Of a stretch of DNA of 53,593 nucleotides, positions 25,528 to 35,013 are shown piece by piece. The notes under the pieces were generated by a model, which was not told the DNA's origin, ran no database searches, and saw only the letters and a list, made by a program, of their open reading frames with translations. This stretch comes from Chitinophagaceae bacterium (GTDB lineage: Bacteria; Bacteroidota; Bacteroidia; Chitinophagales; Chitinophagaceae): positions 1 to 53,593 of the forward strand of contig JAIEQM010000029.1 of NCBI GenBank assembly GCA_019747705.1, read 5' to 3'. Numbering within the stretch: position 1 is the stretch's first letter; every line of letters starts with the position of its first letter. The translations under genes were made by a program, and so were the position numbers.

Positions 25528-26508
25528 TTGAAAGCAGTTGTTTATACCAACTATGGTTCACCGGATCAACTTCATTACACTGAAGTAAAAAAACCTGTGC
25601 CCAAACCAAATCAAGTGTTGATAAAAGTAGTTGCCTCCTCCATTAACTCATGGGATGGAGATTTGCTCAGAGGCAAACCCTTTCTTGTACGAATGTTTGG
25701 AGGCTTGTTTAAACCCAAACAAAAAATTCTCGGTGCTGATATTGCAGGAATTGCTGAAGCTGCTGGCAGCGATGTAAAAAATTTCAAACCCGGTGATGAA
25801 GTGATGGGTGATATTGCAGGCGCAGGCTTTGGTGGTTTTGCTGAATATGCAGTGGCGCCGGAAAAATTGTTATGCAAAAAGCCAAAGCAACTTTCGTTTG
25901 AACAGGCGGCTGCTTTACCACAAGCAGGTTTACTGGCCATTCAGGGTTTGCGTTATCAAAAACAACTCAAAGAAGGAGATAAGGTTTTGATTAATGGAGC
26001 AGGAGGCGGAGCAGGCCCCATTGCTTTACAATATGCAAAATCATTGGGCGCTGTTGTAACCTGTGTTGATAAAGAAGAGAAATTTGAAATGCTGCGTTCA
26101 TTAGGCGCTGATGATTTCATTGATTACAGAAAAGAAGATTATACCGGCAATGGAAAGCAATACGATTATATTCTTGATGTAACTGCACACAAACGGGTTG
26201 CTGATTATAAGCGTGCATTAAAACCCAACGGTGTGTTTGCCATGATTGGCGGCTCTATGGGATGGTTGTTGTTTCAAATGATGCTGGTGCAACCCTTGCT
26301 TTCAAAGTACAGAAAACAAAAGCTGGGTATTATGGGTTACCGTGTAAGCACAGTTGCCCTTGAAGAATTAGCATTACTTGCGTCTGAAAAAAATATATTG
26401 CCGGTAATTGATTCTGTTTTTCCACTGGAAGAAACAGTACAGGCTTTCCGTCATTTTGAAAAAGGGAATTTTAAAGGAAAGATTGTGATTTCTGTAAAGG
26501 GAATCTGA
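25528..26508 (+). CDS. Zinc-free quinone-reductase-like alcohol dehydrogenase
   Basis: A 326-residue medium-chain dehydrogenase of the quinone oxidoreductase type. GDEVMGDIAGAGFGGFAEYA lies at about 92-111; the NADPH-binding Rossmann motif is INGAGGGAGPIALQYAKSLGA. The structural and catalytic zinc cysteines are missing, as is normal for this branch. It may detoxify quinones or aldehydes. It starts with TTG at 25528 (MKAVVYTNYGSPDQ); the frame offers no ATG before the family N-terminus. The next gene follows by 19 bp. Confidence 0.92.
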   Translation: MKAVVYTNYGSPDQLHYTEVKKPVPKPNQVLIKVVASSINSWDGDLLRGKPFLVRMFGGLFKPKQKILGADIAGIAEAAGSDVKNFKPGDEVMGDIAGAGFGGFAEYAVAPEKLLCKKPKQLSFEQAAALPQAGLLAIQGLRYQKQLKEGDKVLINGAGGGAGPIALQYAKSLGAVVTCVDKEEKFEMLRSLGADDFIDYRKEDYTGNGKQYDYILDVTAHKRVADYKRALKPNGVFAMIGGSMGWLLFQMMLVQPLLSKYRKQKLGIMGYRVSTVALEELALLASEKNILPVIDSVFPLEETVQAFRHFEKGNFKGKIVISVKGI

Positions 26509-26527
26509 ATTTTTTATTGCATAAAAT

Positions 26528-26917
26528 ATGAATACAACGTGGCATTTCCCCATTATGATTCTTTTTTCACTGCTTATCTTTTTTGCAGTTATAAGATTGG
26601 TTGTATCAAAAGAGGAGTTCAAACAAAAAAGAAACGCCATTCTGCTGTTGTCGCTGATTGTTGTAGTGATTGATATGCTCATGGGCAGGTATGGCGCAAA
26701 GTTTTCATTGCCATGGTGGATTTATTACCCTGTACCGATGCTGATGACGGTGTTATTGCCGCCGGTTGTTTTAAAAATGAACAAAACAAAAACTATTCGT
26801 TATTTAATCCTGAGTTTTTTATCAGCTCCGTTTATTCATTTTTGCCTTTCGTTCTTTTTAGGATGGAAGGAGTATATGCCGTTTTGGGAAATACCATCGT
26901 TGCAATCGTTTTTGTAA
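26528..26917 (+). CDS. Small four-helix membrane protein, function unknown
   Basis: A 129-residue hydrophobic protein with four predicted transmembrane segments (about 7-26, 39-55, 65-82 and 90-112) and a short polar end. No motif is recognised. It likely shares a transcript with the oxidoreductase 19 bp upstream and ends 3 bp from the convergent PfkB gene. Confidence 0.7.
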   Translation: MNTTWHFPIMILFSLLIFFAVIRLVVSKEEFKQKRNAILLLSLIVVVIDMLMGRYGAKFSLPWWIYYPVPMLMTVLLPPVVLKMNKTKTIRYLILSFLSAPFIHFCLSFFLGWKEYMPFWEIPSLQSFL

Positions 26918-26920
26918 TTA

Positions 26921-27850
26921 TCAGGCTGAATGATTTTGATTAATGATTTCAAATAATTTTTCTGCATCTTCTTTCTTAAACAACTGTGTGCCGTCATTCA
27001 TAGTGGCAGCGCTGCCACAGGCAACTCCAAAGCGGATGGCTTCACGCAACGGTTTTTCTTTTTGCAGCATATATGTAATACCTGCCACCATACTGTCTCC
27101 CGCACCAACTGTGCTTCGTGTTATAACTTTTGGAGCAGGGCAAAAATATTTTTTGTCTTTGCTCACCAGCCAGGCGCCATCGCCTCCCATACTCACCACT
27201 ATCATTTCTGCATAACCATCAAAGAGGGCCTGCTGGGCTGCATCATCCACTTCACTTTTTTCAAGCCGCTCCACATTGAGCATTTTACAAAGCTCACTGA
27301 TGTTGGGTTTGATCATGTATGCATGTTTGCCTTTTAATGCCTGTAATGCCGGGCCGCTTGTATCAACAATACATTTGGCACCAACAGCATTAGCCTGTTT
27401 TACAATCAAGCCGTAAAAATAATCCGGCAGGCCGGGAGGCAAGCTGCCGCTGGCCACTACAAATGTTGGAGAAAAGGAGCGGATATGATCTACCAGTGTT
27501 ACAATTGTTTCTTCCTGCACCGCACGGCCGGGAAAGGTAAAACGGTATTGATTGATGGTGGCGTTTTCCAGCACAATCCAGTTTTCTCTTGTTTCCACTT
27601 TGGTATCTACTGCATGAAATAAAATTTCTTCTTCTTTCAATAAAGAACAAAGCATATTGCCGTTATGCCCGCCTGCAGGAAATAAGGCTACAGAAGAAGC
27701 ATCTAATTTTTTTAACGCTTTGCTTACATTAATGCCGCCACCGCCGGGTTCATTCACCACTTCTGTACAACGAAGTTTACTTTCAGGCTTTAACGCTTCT
27801 ACTGATGAACTTTTATCAATGCAGGGGTTGAGTGTAATGGTGAGGATCAT
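26921..27850 (-). CDS. PfkB-family hexose-phosphate kinase (1-phosphofructokinase-like)
   Basis: A 309-residue ribokinase-fold kinase of the 1-phosphofructokinase/LacC/PfkB-2 type: ILTITLNPCIDKSSSVEALKP, the EPGGGGINVSKAL sugar site and the ATP/anion-hole motif GAGDSMVAG near 250, with the catalytic Asp inside. It phosphorylates fructose-1-phosphate, fructose-6-phosphate or tagatose-6-phosphate in the cytoplasm; which one cannot be told. A TAATTTTG box (27869-27876) before the start matches the -7 consensus. It is a single gene. Confidence 0.92.
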   Translation of the reverse strand: MILTITLNPCIDKSSSVEALKPESKLRCTEVVNEPGGGGINVSKALKKLDASSVALFPAGGHNGNMLCSLLKEEEILFHAVDTKVETRENWIVLENATINQYRFTFPGRAVQEETIVTLVDHIRSFSPTFVVASGSLPPGLPDYFYGLIVKQANAVGAKCIVDTSGPALQALKGKHAYMIKPNISELCKMLNVERLEKSEVDDAAQQALFDGYAEMIVVSMGGDGAWLVSKDKKYFCPAPKVITRSTVGAGDSMVAGITYMLQKEKPLREAIRFGVACGSAATMNDGTQLFKKEDAEKLFEIINQNHSA

Positions 27851-27948
27851 CTTTTAAACTTTAAACTGCAAAATTATAATTTCCCGGGTGGAAGATAAGT
27901 TTGGATTTGATGACTTTCATCACCGCCATTAAAAACATTCAACAGCTA

Positions 27949-28611
27949 TCAGTTAAACGAATGTGTTTCAATTTCCGTAAGCACCAGTTCAATCCGCTTC
28001 TTTAATGTTTCGTAATCAGTATAGCCCCTTGCTAAAAGGTGAAATTTATTTTCTGTTGCCTGCATCAGCACCTGCGGAAAACCGGTTACCTGTAATTGTT
28101 TGCAGAGCTGAAAATCATAATATGCTTTTTCTTTGTATGTTTCAGATTTCAGCTTTTCATAAAAATCATCAGCGTTGATGTGATATTGTTCCAGCAGGTG
28201 GCGGTAGGCTTCATTATCAGTTAAATCCCTGCCTTCATCATACAAACTGTACTGCATATCAGCAATAAAGTTTACCAGTTGCTCAGGATAAATTTCTTTA
28301 AACACACTCAGGGCAATTGCCGGTTTTTCTGATGAAGGGAACCAGTCACTTTCAGCAGGATTATTAATATGCCATAAATAATCTGCGCCAAACTTAATTC
28401 CGGTTAGTTCTTCCACTCTTTGATAAGCACCTTTGATATAACCTGCTGTTGCACTGATGTGCACCGGTTCTTCCGGCAATACCATTCCACCACTTAAAAC
28501 TTCTGTATGAAATTTGGTTTTGTATTCTTCAGCAATTTGTTTGATGACGGGGCTGAAACCGTAACACCATCCGCAATACGCATCGTAACAATAAATAAGA
28601 AGAGGTTGCAT
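27949..28611 (-). CDS. DsbA/FrnE-like thiol oxidoreductase
   Basis: A 220-residue thioredoxin-fold protein with an active-site CGWC at residues 13-16 (YDAYCGWCYGFSPV), an inserted helical domain and a KQLQVTGFPQVLM cis-proline loop. It lacks a signal peptide, so it probably works in the cytoplasm like FrnE/YwbO proteins rather than in periplasmic disulfide formation. Monocistronic; the repeat at 28632 lies upstream of its start. Confidence 0.88.
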   Translation of the reverse strand: MQPLLIYCYDAYCGWCYGFSPVIKQIAEEYKTKFHTEVLSGGMVLPEEPVHISATAGYIKGAYQRVEELTGIKFGADYLWHINNPAESDWFPSSEKPAIALSVFKEIYPEQLVNFIADMQYSLYDEGRDLTDNEAYRHLLEQYHINADDFYEKLKSETYKEKAYYDFQLCKQLQVTGFPQVLMQATENKFHLLARGYTDYETLKKRIELVLTEIETHSFN

Positions 28612-28631
28612 GGTGCAAAGATAAATAACTT

Positions 28632-28685
28632 AGACCTATAAGGTTTGCCAGGCAGGGTGAACAGCGCTGCAACCCTAATAGGTCT
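28632..28685 (-). repeat. AGACCTAT hairpin repeat downstream of polA
   Basis: Arms 28632-28648 (AGACCTATAAGGTTTGC) and 28669-28685 (GCAACCCTAATAGGTCT) match at 15 of 17 positions and flank a 20-base loop. On the minus strand it begins 9 bp after the polA stop. It is a known-looking Bacteroidota gap repeat and may serve as a transcript end. Confidence 0.75.
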
Positions 28686-28694
28686 GTACAAATA

Positions 28695-31586
28695 TCAATG
28701 CGCCTCCAGCCAGTTATCGCCGGTTCCTGCTTCTGCAATAACAGGCACATTGTTTGGTAAAATCATTGCTGTTTGCATACTTTCCAAAATCAAGGCTTTC
28801 ATCTCCCCCGCTTCTTCTTTCAGCACATCAAACACCAGTTCATCATGCACCTGCAAAATCATTTTACTTTTTAGTTTACTTTTTATTAAAGCAGCATGTG
28901 TTTTGATCATGGCGAGTTTAATCATATCAGCCGCTGTTCCCTGTATGGGTGAATTAATAGCATTACGTTCTGCAAAACCACGAACGGTGAAGTTGGATGA
29001 ATTAATATCCCTCAGCCAGCGTTTTCTTCCCATCAATGTTTGTACATAGCCATGCTCTCTTGCAAAGTTGATGGTATCATCCATGTATTTTTGAATACCG
29101 CTGAATTCTTTTTTATAGTTATCAATAATTTCCTTTGCTTCTGTGCGGCTGATGCCCAGGTTATCAGCCAAACCAAATGCACCCTGCCCGTAAATGATTC
29201 CGAAGTTTACACTCTTTGCTTTATAACGCATTTCTTTGGTTACATCTTTCTCTTCTATTTTGTACACTTTAGCAGCAGTGGCTGTATGAATGTCTTTGTT
29301 TTGAATAAAAGCATCGCACATGGCAGGATCACCACTGATAGCTGCCACTATGCGCAATTCAATTTGCGAATAATCAGCGCTTACAAGCACATGATTGTTA
29401 TCTCCTGGCACAAATGCTTTTCGTATTTCTTTTCCCCTGTCTGTACGCACAGGGATATTTTGCAGGTTGGGATTGTTGCTGCTCAATCTTCCTGTTACTG
29501 CAACTGCCTGTGCATAGGTAGTGTGTACCCTTCCTGTTTTTCTGTTAATCAACAAAGGCAACGCATCTACATAAGTTGATTTCAGTTTGGTGAGCTCACG
29601 AAAAGCAAGTATATCAGCAACCACCGGGCTTGAGTGTGCCAGCCTGAGCAACACATCTTCACCGGTTGCATATTGCCCGGTTTTTGTTTTTTTGGCTTTG
29701 GGGTCTAATTTCAAATGATCAAACAAAACCTCGCCTAATTGTTTGGGTGATGCAAGGTTGAATTTCAAACCCGTTGAGCTGTAAACATTCTGTTCTGCTT
29801 CTTTTGCTTCTTTCTCTAACTGTTTTGAATACTCATTTAAAAAATCAACATCCACCCTGATGCCTTCAAACTCCATATCTGTTAACACTTTTACCAATGG
29901 GTTTTCCACTTCATAAAACACACGCTCCACTTCTTTTTCTTTAAGCAGGGGAAACAAAGCATGTTTTAGTTGAAGTGTAATGTCTGCATCTTCAGCCGCA
30001 TACTCTTTAATTTTTTCCAGCTCCACATCACGCATCGTGCCCTGGTTCTTTCCTTTTTTGCCAATGAGTTCATCAATAGGTACGGGTTCATAGCCAAGGA
30101 ACTGTGCGCTTAATACATCCATACTTCGTTTACCATCAGGCTCCACTACGTAATGCGCCAGCATGGTATCAAATAAATTTCCTTTCAACTCCACACCATA
30201 CCATTTCAACACCAGCAAATCATATTTGGTATTTTGGCCGATCCATATTTTGCTTTCATCAGCAAACAACTCAGAAAAATAAGAGAGGATTTTTTGGGTT
30301 TCATTTTGATCTGCAGGGCAGGGAACATAATAACCTTTATGCGGTTCATGAGAAAAACTCATGCCCACCAGTTCACAATCATTCGCATCAATGCCGGTGG
30401 TTTCCGTATCAAAACAAATTTCTTTTTGCTTTGATAAATCAGTTATTAATTGTTTTATTTCTTTTTCTGTTGTTACAGCAATGTATTCATGCGGGGTATT
30501 ATTAATATTTTTAGAAGCGCCAAAACTATTGTCGGTTGTTTCTTCAGGCGTATCGCCTTCTTCTTTTACGGTTTCATCTGTGTTTACAACGGTTTTCTTT
30601 TCTTTTCTCACTTCACCCATTGTGGTATCAATCACATTGCCAAACAAATCTGTTTGAACGCCGGAAGGAATTTCTTTTTCAATGATTGTTTTCTTGGCAG
30701 GTGTTGCTATGGCTTCGCCTAAAATACGCTGACCGATGGTTTTAAACTCCAGCTCTGTAAATATGTCCCGCAGCAGCTCTTTATTCATTTCCTTCAAACG
30801 AAAATCTTCTTCATGAAACTCCACCGGCACATTGGTAATAATGGTGGCCAGTTTTTTACTCATGATGGCTAACTCTTTTCCTGCTGCAATTTTTTCGCCC
30901 ATCTTTCCTTTGATGTTGGCGGCATTGGCCAGTACATTTTCCATGGTGCCATATTCCGCTAAGAGCTTTGCTGCTGTTTTTTCACCCACACCGGGTATGC
31001 CGGGAATATTATCAACACTGTCACCCATCATTCCCAAAATATCAATTACCTGGTTCACATCTTTAATCCCCCATTTGGCACAAACTTCTTCGGGCCCCAT
31101 AATTTCAACATCACCTCCCTGGTAACCAGGTTTGTAAATTTTTATTTTATCTGTAACCAATTGCCCGTAATCTTTATCCGGCGTAACCATAAACACTTCA
31201 TATCCTGCATTGGCTGCCTGTTTGCTTAATGTACCCACTACATCATCTGCTTCATATCCATCCAGCTCCATAACAGGAATATTAAACCCACGAATAATTT
31301 TTTTGATATCAGGAACGGATGCCAGCAAATCTTCCGGTGCATCCTGGCGGTTGGCTTTATACTCTGCAAAATCTGTATGCCGTTCAGTTGGCGCTGCTGT
31401 ATCAAAACAAACAGCCATGTGTGTGGGCTTCTGATTGTTGATGAGTTCAATCAATGTATTGGTAAACCCAAACTGTGCGTTGGTGTTTTTACCTTTTGAT
31501 GTATTACGGGGGTTGCGTATGAGTGCATAATATGCACGGAAGATGAGTGCAAACGCATCAAGCAGGAATAATTTTTTTTCTGGCAT
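28695..31586 (-). CDS. polA: DNA polymerase I
   Basis: A 963-residue full-length family A polymerase for Okazaki fragment maturation and repair. The N-terminal 5'-3' nuclease (LLDAFALIFRAYYAL, then ELDGYEADDVVGTL) is followed by a 3'-5' exonuclease with the intact FDTETTG catalytic motif near 392. The polymerase domain has motif A VSADYSQIELR near 735, motif B KSVNFGIIYGQGAFGL and motif C QVHDELVF near 917. All three activities appear intact. Monocistronic, ending at a hairpin repeat. Confidence 0.97.
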   Translation of the reverse strand: MPEKKLFLLDAFALIFRAYYALIRNPRNTSKGKNTNAQFGFTNTLIELINNQKPTHMAVCFDTAAPTERHTDFAEYKANRQDAPEDLLASVPDIKKIIRGFNIPVMELDGYEADDVVGTLSKQAANAGYEVFMVTPDKDYGQLVTDKIKIYKPGYQGGDVEIMGPEEVCAKWGIKDVNQVIDILGMMGDSVDNIPGIPGVGEKTAAKLLAEYGTMENVLANAANIKGKMGEKIAAGKELAIMSKKLATIITNVPVEFHEEDFRLKEMNKELLRDIFTELEFKTIGQRILGEAIATPAKKTIIEKEIPSGVQTDLFGNVIDTTMGEVRKEKKTVVNTDETVKEEGDTPEETTDNSFGASKNINNTPHEYIAVTTEKEIKQLITDLSKQKEICFDTETTGIDANDCELVGMSFSHEPHKGYYVPCPADQNETQKILSYFSELFADESKIWIGQNTKYDLLVLKWYGVELKGNLFDTMLAHYVVEPDGKRSMDVLSAQFLGYEPVPIDELIGKKGKNQGTMRDVELEKIKEYAAEDADITLQLKHALFPLLKEKEVERVFYEVENPLVKVLTDMEFEGIRVDVDFLNEYSKQLEKEAKEAEQNVYSSTGLKFNLASPKQLGEVLFDHLKLDPKAKKTKTGQYATGEDVLLRLAHSSPVVADILAFRELTKLKSTYVDALPLLINRKTGRVHTTYAQAVAVTGRLSSNNPNLQNIPVRTDRGKEIRKAFVPGDNNHVLVSADYSQIELRIVAAISGDPAMCDAFIQNKDIHTATAAKVYKIEEKDVTKEMRYKAKSVNFGIIYGQGAFGLADNLGISRTEAKEIIDNYKKEFSGIQKYMDDTINFAREHGYVQTLMGRKRWLRDINSSNFTVRGFAERNAINSPIQGTAADMIKLAMIKTHAALIKSKLKSKMILQVHDELVFDVLKEEAGEMKALILESMQTAMILPNNVPVIAEAGTGDNWLEAH

Positions 31587-31666
31587 GCTGCTAAGGTAAG
31601 TTCCCTGTCATCCATTAGCAAACCATTGATGCAATTTTTACAGAGAAATCAACACAAACAAATACA

Positions 31667-31688
31667 GGGGGTGGTAGAAACCACCCCC
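31667..31688. other. Strong GC hairpin in the polA upstream gap
   Basis: GGGGGTGG (31667-31674), loop TAGAAA, CCACCCCC (31681-31688), a perfect 8-bp stem between the polA start and the end of the small minus gene at 31794. On the minus strand it is followed by a T-rich stretch, so it could be the terminator of the small gene; there is no run of Ts right after the stem. The gap holds nothing else recognisable. Confidence 0.5.
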
Positions 31689-31793
31689 GCAAAACTTACA
31701 TTATGAGAAAATTCTGGACAGGCAAAAAATATAGGGTACGGACTAGCCTGTAATAGTCACACTATTATTAAATAATCTTATGTAACGGGATTA

Positions 31794-31979
31794 TTATTTT
31801 ACTTCTGCCACTTCTGTTTCAGAAGGCTTTGGCTGTTTTACTTCAGCCATCTGTTGCCTGGGCGCAGCAGATTTACCTGAAGCTATACGGGCCAGGAAAG
31901 AATCCTCCTTGTAAAACACGTTTAAATAAATGGCGAAAAGGAAAAAGACGAACGAGAAGAAACGCAATGGTTTTTTCAT
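31794..31979 (-). CDS. Small single-helix membrane protein, function unknown
   Basis: A 61-residue protein from the start MKKPLRFFSFVFFLFAIYLN at 31979; the frame opens further upstream without family support. One N-terminal hydrophobic helix (about 5-21) is followed by a polar tail with repeated KQPKP and EVAEVK ending, rich in Pro and Glu. No family is recognised. It is divergent from the DUF3179 gene. Confidence 0.55.
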   Translation of the reverse strand: MKKPLRFFSFVFFLFAIYLNVFYKEDSFLARIASGKSAAPRQQMAEVKQPKPSETEVAEVK

Positions 31980-32176
31980 TGTATTGGAGTTTAGTTTTTC
32001 TTGAATAATTGGACAATCCAAAAATACAATGCGTATTTGATAAAACAAAACAGGTTTGTATGTTTTTTTAAAATTAAGGGTTACTACTTTTGCCATCGTA
32101 ATATTACGCAGGAAAATACTGATGGCTTTGTAATAAGGTTTCCCTGCAACAAGCCCGTTTATTTCTTTAAATTAAT

Positions 32177-33322
32177 ATGGTTATGAAAAAAGTATTCTTT
32201 GCCGGCTTACTGGGCTTACTTCTGTTTGAAGCAGCGAATGTGTATTTTATTATGCCGATGCCGGGCAGCCAGCAAATGAACAGTATTGATGCTGCTTATT
32301 TTTTATACAGGTACCGCTGGATATTCAGGGTATTGTTTGCTGTTCTTATGCTGATGGGTTTATGGAAAAGCGAATGGAAACGAAAATGGGTTCCGTTTAC
32401 AGGGATAGCAATTGCCGGTATGATTATTTATCTGCTGAATTTTAAGATGGCTGCTGATGCTATGTTTCGCCAGCCAAAAGAATTACGGCTGTTAAATGCA
32501 AAAGAAAATAAAGTTGACAGCAACCGGTTGGTGATTGGGATTGAAATAAATGGTGAAGCAAAAGCATACCCGGTGCAGTTTATTGGATATCATCATCACC
32601 TGCAGGATACTGTTGGCGGCACACCTGTACTGGTTACGTATTGTACCGTGTGCAGAACAGGAAGGGTGTTCAGCCCCTTTATCAATGGCAAACGGGAAAC
32701 ATTTCGTTTAGTGGGTATGGATCATTTTAATGCGATGCTTGAAGATGCAACCACCAAAAGCTGGTGGCGGCAATCAACCGGTAAAGCGATTGCAGGCAAA
32801 TTAAAAGGTGCAAGGCTGAATGAACTGATGAGTCATCAAACTTCATTAAAGCAATGGCTGAGCTTACACCCTAATTCGCTCGTGATGCAGGCTGATCCTG
32901 CGTTTATCAATCAATACGACAGTTCCTTTAAATATGAAAGTGGAACAAGTAAAAGTAAACTCACAGGTACTGACAGCAGCTCATGGAAAATGAAATCATG
33001 GGTAGTGGGTGTGAAAATGATGAACAATAACACCAAAGCCTACGACTGGAACCGCTTAAAAAAAGAGCGCATGATTGTGGACACAAATGAAAACCCTGCT
33101 GTTCTTTTAGTACTGGCTAATGATGAAAAAAGTTTTTTTGCTTATGAACTGATGAATGCAGATGTGCAGTTGTTATTTTTAAATGATACCATTACTTATA
33201 ATCACAAACATTTCCGCATTAATGGAAAGGGAATTGATACAGCCGCTTCATTAAAAGCATTGCCCGCCTACCAGGAGTTTTGGCATAGCTGGCAAACATT
33301 TCAGCCGCAAACAAAAAAATAA
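32177..33322 (+). CDS. DUF3179 membrane protein
   Basis: A 381-residue protein with three or four N-terminal hydrophobic segments (residues about 5-95), then a DUF3179 domain with the family motifs ELRLLNAKENKV, VGGTPVLVTYCTVCRTGRVF (a CxxC pair), MLEDATTKSWWRQSTGKAI and LSLHPNSLVM. The domain lies outside the membrane and may be a haem- or metal-related fold; the function is unknown. The start may be 32177 or the Met two codons on (32183). Confidence 0.9.
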   Translation: MVMKKVFFAGLLGLLLFEAANVYFIMPMPGSQQMNSIDAAYFLYRYRWIFRVLFAVLMLMGLWKSEWKRKWVPFTGIAIAGMIIYLLNFKMAADAMFRQPKELRLLNAKENKVDSNRLVIGIEINGEAKAYPVQFIGYHHHLQDTVGGTPVLVTYCTVCRTGRVFSPFINGKRETFRLVGMDHFNAMLEDATTKSWWRQSTGKAIAGKLKGARLNELMSHQTSLKQWLSLHPNSLVMQADPAFINQYDSSFKYESGTSKSKLTGTDSSSWKMKSWVVGVKMMNNNTKAYDWNRLKKERMIVDTNENPAVLLVLANDEKSFFAYELMNADVQLLFLNDTITYNHKHFRINGKGIDTAASLKALPAYQEFWHSWQTFQPQTKK

Positions 33323-33381
33323 ATATTTACAGGAATAATACTCCCGGGAATATTTACTATACTTTCAGCAAAAACTTTTCC

Positions 33382-34386
33382 ATGAAATATATTCTGGCGT
33401 GTTGTTGTATCCTCAATGTTCAGTTAGTAATTGCCCAGGGCAGGCTCATCCATTTTACGCCAACTTTATTTTACAATAAATTTTCTTTAAATCAAAAACC
33501 TGTTCTTACAATTCATGATGGAGATACAGTAAACACTGAAACAACTGATGCATTTGGTTTTGATAAACAGGGCGTAAGAAGACAAGGGGGCGGCAACCCT
33601 TTAACAGGCCCGTTTTACATAACGGAAGCAAAAGAAGGCGCTGTGCTCGCCATTACACTTATAAAAGTTGCATTGAACCGTTCTTATGCATTTACAACTG
33701 AAACATTTGCATCAAGAAGTTTACCAGATTCATTTGTAAAACAGTTTAAGAAATTTCATGTTGTAAAGTGGAAACTGGATTTGGAAAACATGCTTGGCAG
33801 TGTTGACAGTTCCTACACACCCTATACACATCTCCGGGATTTCAAAATTCCTTTACAGCCATTTCTTGGTTGTATTGGTGTGGCCCCTGCCAATAAGAAA
33901 AACGAAATCCTTAGTTTTTTTCAGGGAAACTTTGGAGGTAATTTAGATTACAGCAGTATTAAACAGGGAGCTACTGTTTATTTACCTGTTTTGCATAATG
34001 GCGCTTACCTGTACATTGGTGATGGGCACGCCGTTCAGGGTGATGGTGAAATTGCAGGCAATGCGCTGGAAACTTCCATGGATGTTTCATTTTCTGTAAA
34101 ACTCATAAAACGGGAAACGCTTCAAATAAATTATCCAAGAGCTGAAGATGTTAATTATATTATGGCCATTGGTACAGGCAAAACACTGGACAAAGCATTG
34201 AAGATTGCAACCGCTAATTTATTGGCGTGGCTGCAAAAAGATTATGGACTTACACTGCAGGAGGCAACACAGTTTATGAGCGCTGCTATTGAATATACCA
34301 TTGCAGAAATTGCCGACCCGGAAGTAACCGTGGCAGCAAAAGTAAAAAAGGAAATATTAAAGCGGCTTAATACCCCAAAGCATTGA
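33382..34386 (+). CDS. Acetamidase/formamidase family protein, exported
   Basis: A 334-residue amidohydrolase of the FmdA/AmdA family with a signal peptide (residues 1-18, AILAC-CC-type cleavage near VIAQ). Family motifs are LTGPFYITEAKEGAVLAITL, FLGCIGVAP and the metal-ligand run LYIGDGHAVQGDGEIAGNALE. These enzymes hydrolyse short amides or related bonds. An exported member in Bacteroidota may act on cell-wall or peptide-derived amides. Downstream of DUF3179 by 59 bp. Confidence 0.92.
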   Translation: MKYILACCCILNVQLVIAQGRLIHFTPTLFYNKFSLNQKPVLTIHDGDTVNTETTDAFGFDKQGVRRQGGGNPLTGPFYITEAKEGAVLAITLIKVALNRSYAFTTETFASRSLPDSFVKQFKKFHVVKWKLDLENMLGSVDSSYTPYTHLRDFKIPLQPFLGCIGVAPANKKNEILSFFQGNFGGNLDYSSIKQGATVYLPVLHNGAYLYIGDGHAVQGDGEIAGNALETSMDVSFSVKLIKRETLQINYPRAEDVNYIMAIGTGKTLDKALKIATANLLAWLQKDYGLTLQEATQFMSAAIEYTIAEIADPEVTVAAKVKKEILKRLNTPKH

Positions 34387-34437
34387 TTAATTTTTTGCGG
34401 ACTTTATAATTACTAAAAGTTTACAAGGTTGAAATAA

Positions 34438-34869
34438 TTAATAAGTAAGAACAGGTTTGTTGTTTTCACATTTCACTCCTTTGGGCATCTGGGGCACCGA
34501 GCAATCGGATATAGCACCGTGCTTTGTATTATACTTCTGCATTTGCTCTCCGTAAAAATTTACAAGCTTATAAAAACAATTGGTGTCTATTCCCCTGTTG
34601 TAAGGAATAAACTCAACAGGGCCGCCGCATGCTTTACTGCCAATGGGGATAATGCTAAAGTCAGTTGGTGAGGCGCAAGTATTAATCCGGGCCGTTTCCT
34701 TAACTGCTTTCAGCATTTCAGCGAGGGCAGCCTCATCTTCTTTCTCAGATGACTTATCCGTGATAGCGGTAAGCTCATATTCGCAAAGCTTTTGTATTTT
34801 TTCTTTTTTGCACGCAACATGGAACATGCTTACTGATGCAATGGCAAACAAAGCAAAAAATCTTTTCAT
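34438..34869 (-). CDS. Putative lipoprotein, function unknown
   Basis: A 143-residue protein. The start at 34869 gives MKRFFALFAIASVSMFHVAC with a lipobox at HVAC, so the mature part would be anchored by the Cys. Six further Cys in the mature part (LCEYEL, NTCASP, SKACGGP, NCFYKL, SDCSVP, KCENNK) suggest disulfides. No family is recognised. It is convergent with the acetamidase gene. Confidence 0.7.
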   Translation of the reverse strand: MKRFFALFAIASVSMFHVACKKEKIQKLCEYELTAITDKSSEKEDEAALAEMLKAVKETARINTCASPTDFSIIPIGSKACGGPVEFIPYNRGIDTNCFYKLVNFYGEQMQKYNTKHGAISDCSVPQMPKGVKCENNKPVLTY

Positions 34870-35013
34870 ACAAACTATTTTAAAACCCTGACAAAGCTGA
34901 ACAGAAAAACGTTGCACCTGCAGGCATCACCAATGAACTATTCTGAAAGTTTTATTTTTTTACTGTTTTGTTGAATGTTTTATCTTTAGCCGCACTGAAC
35001 GGCACAACAAATT

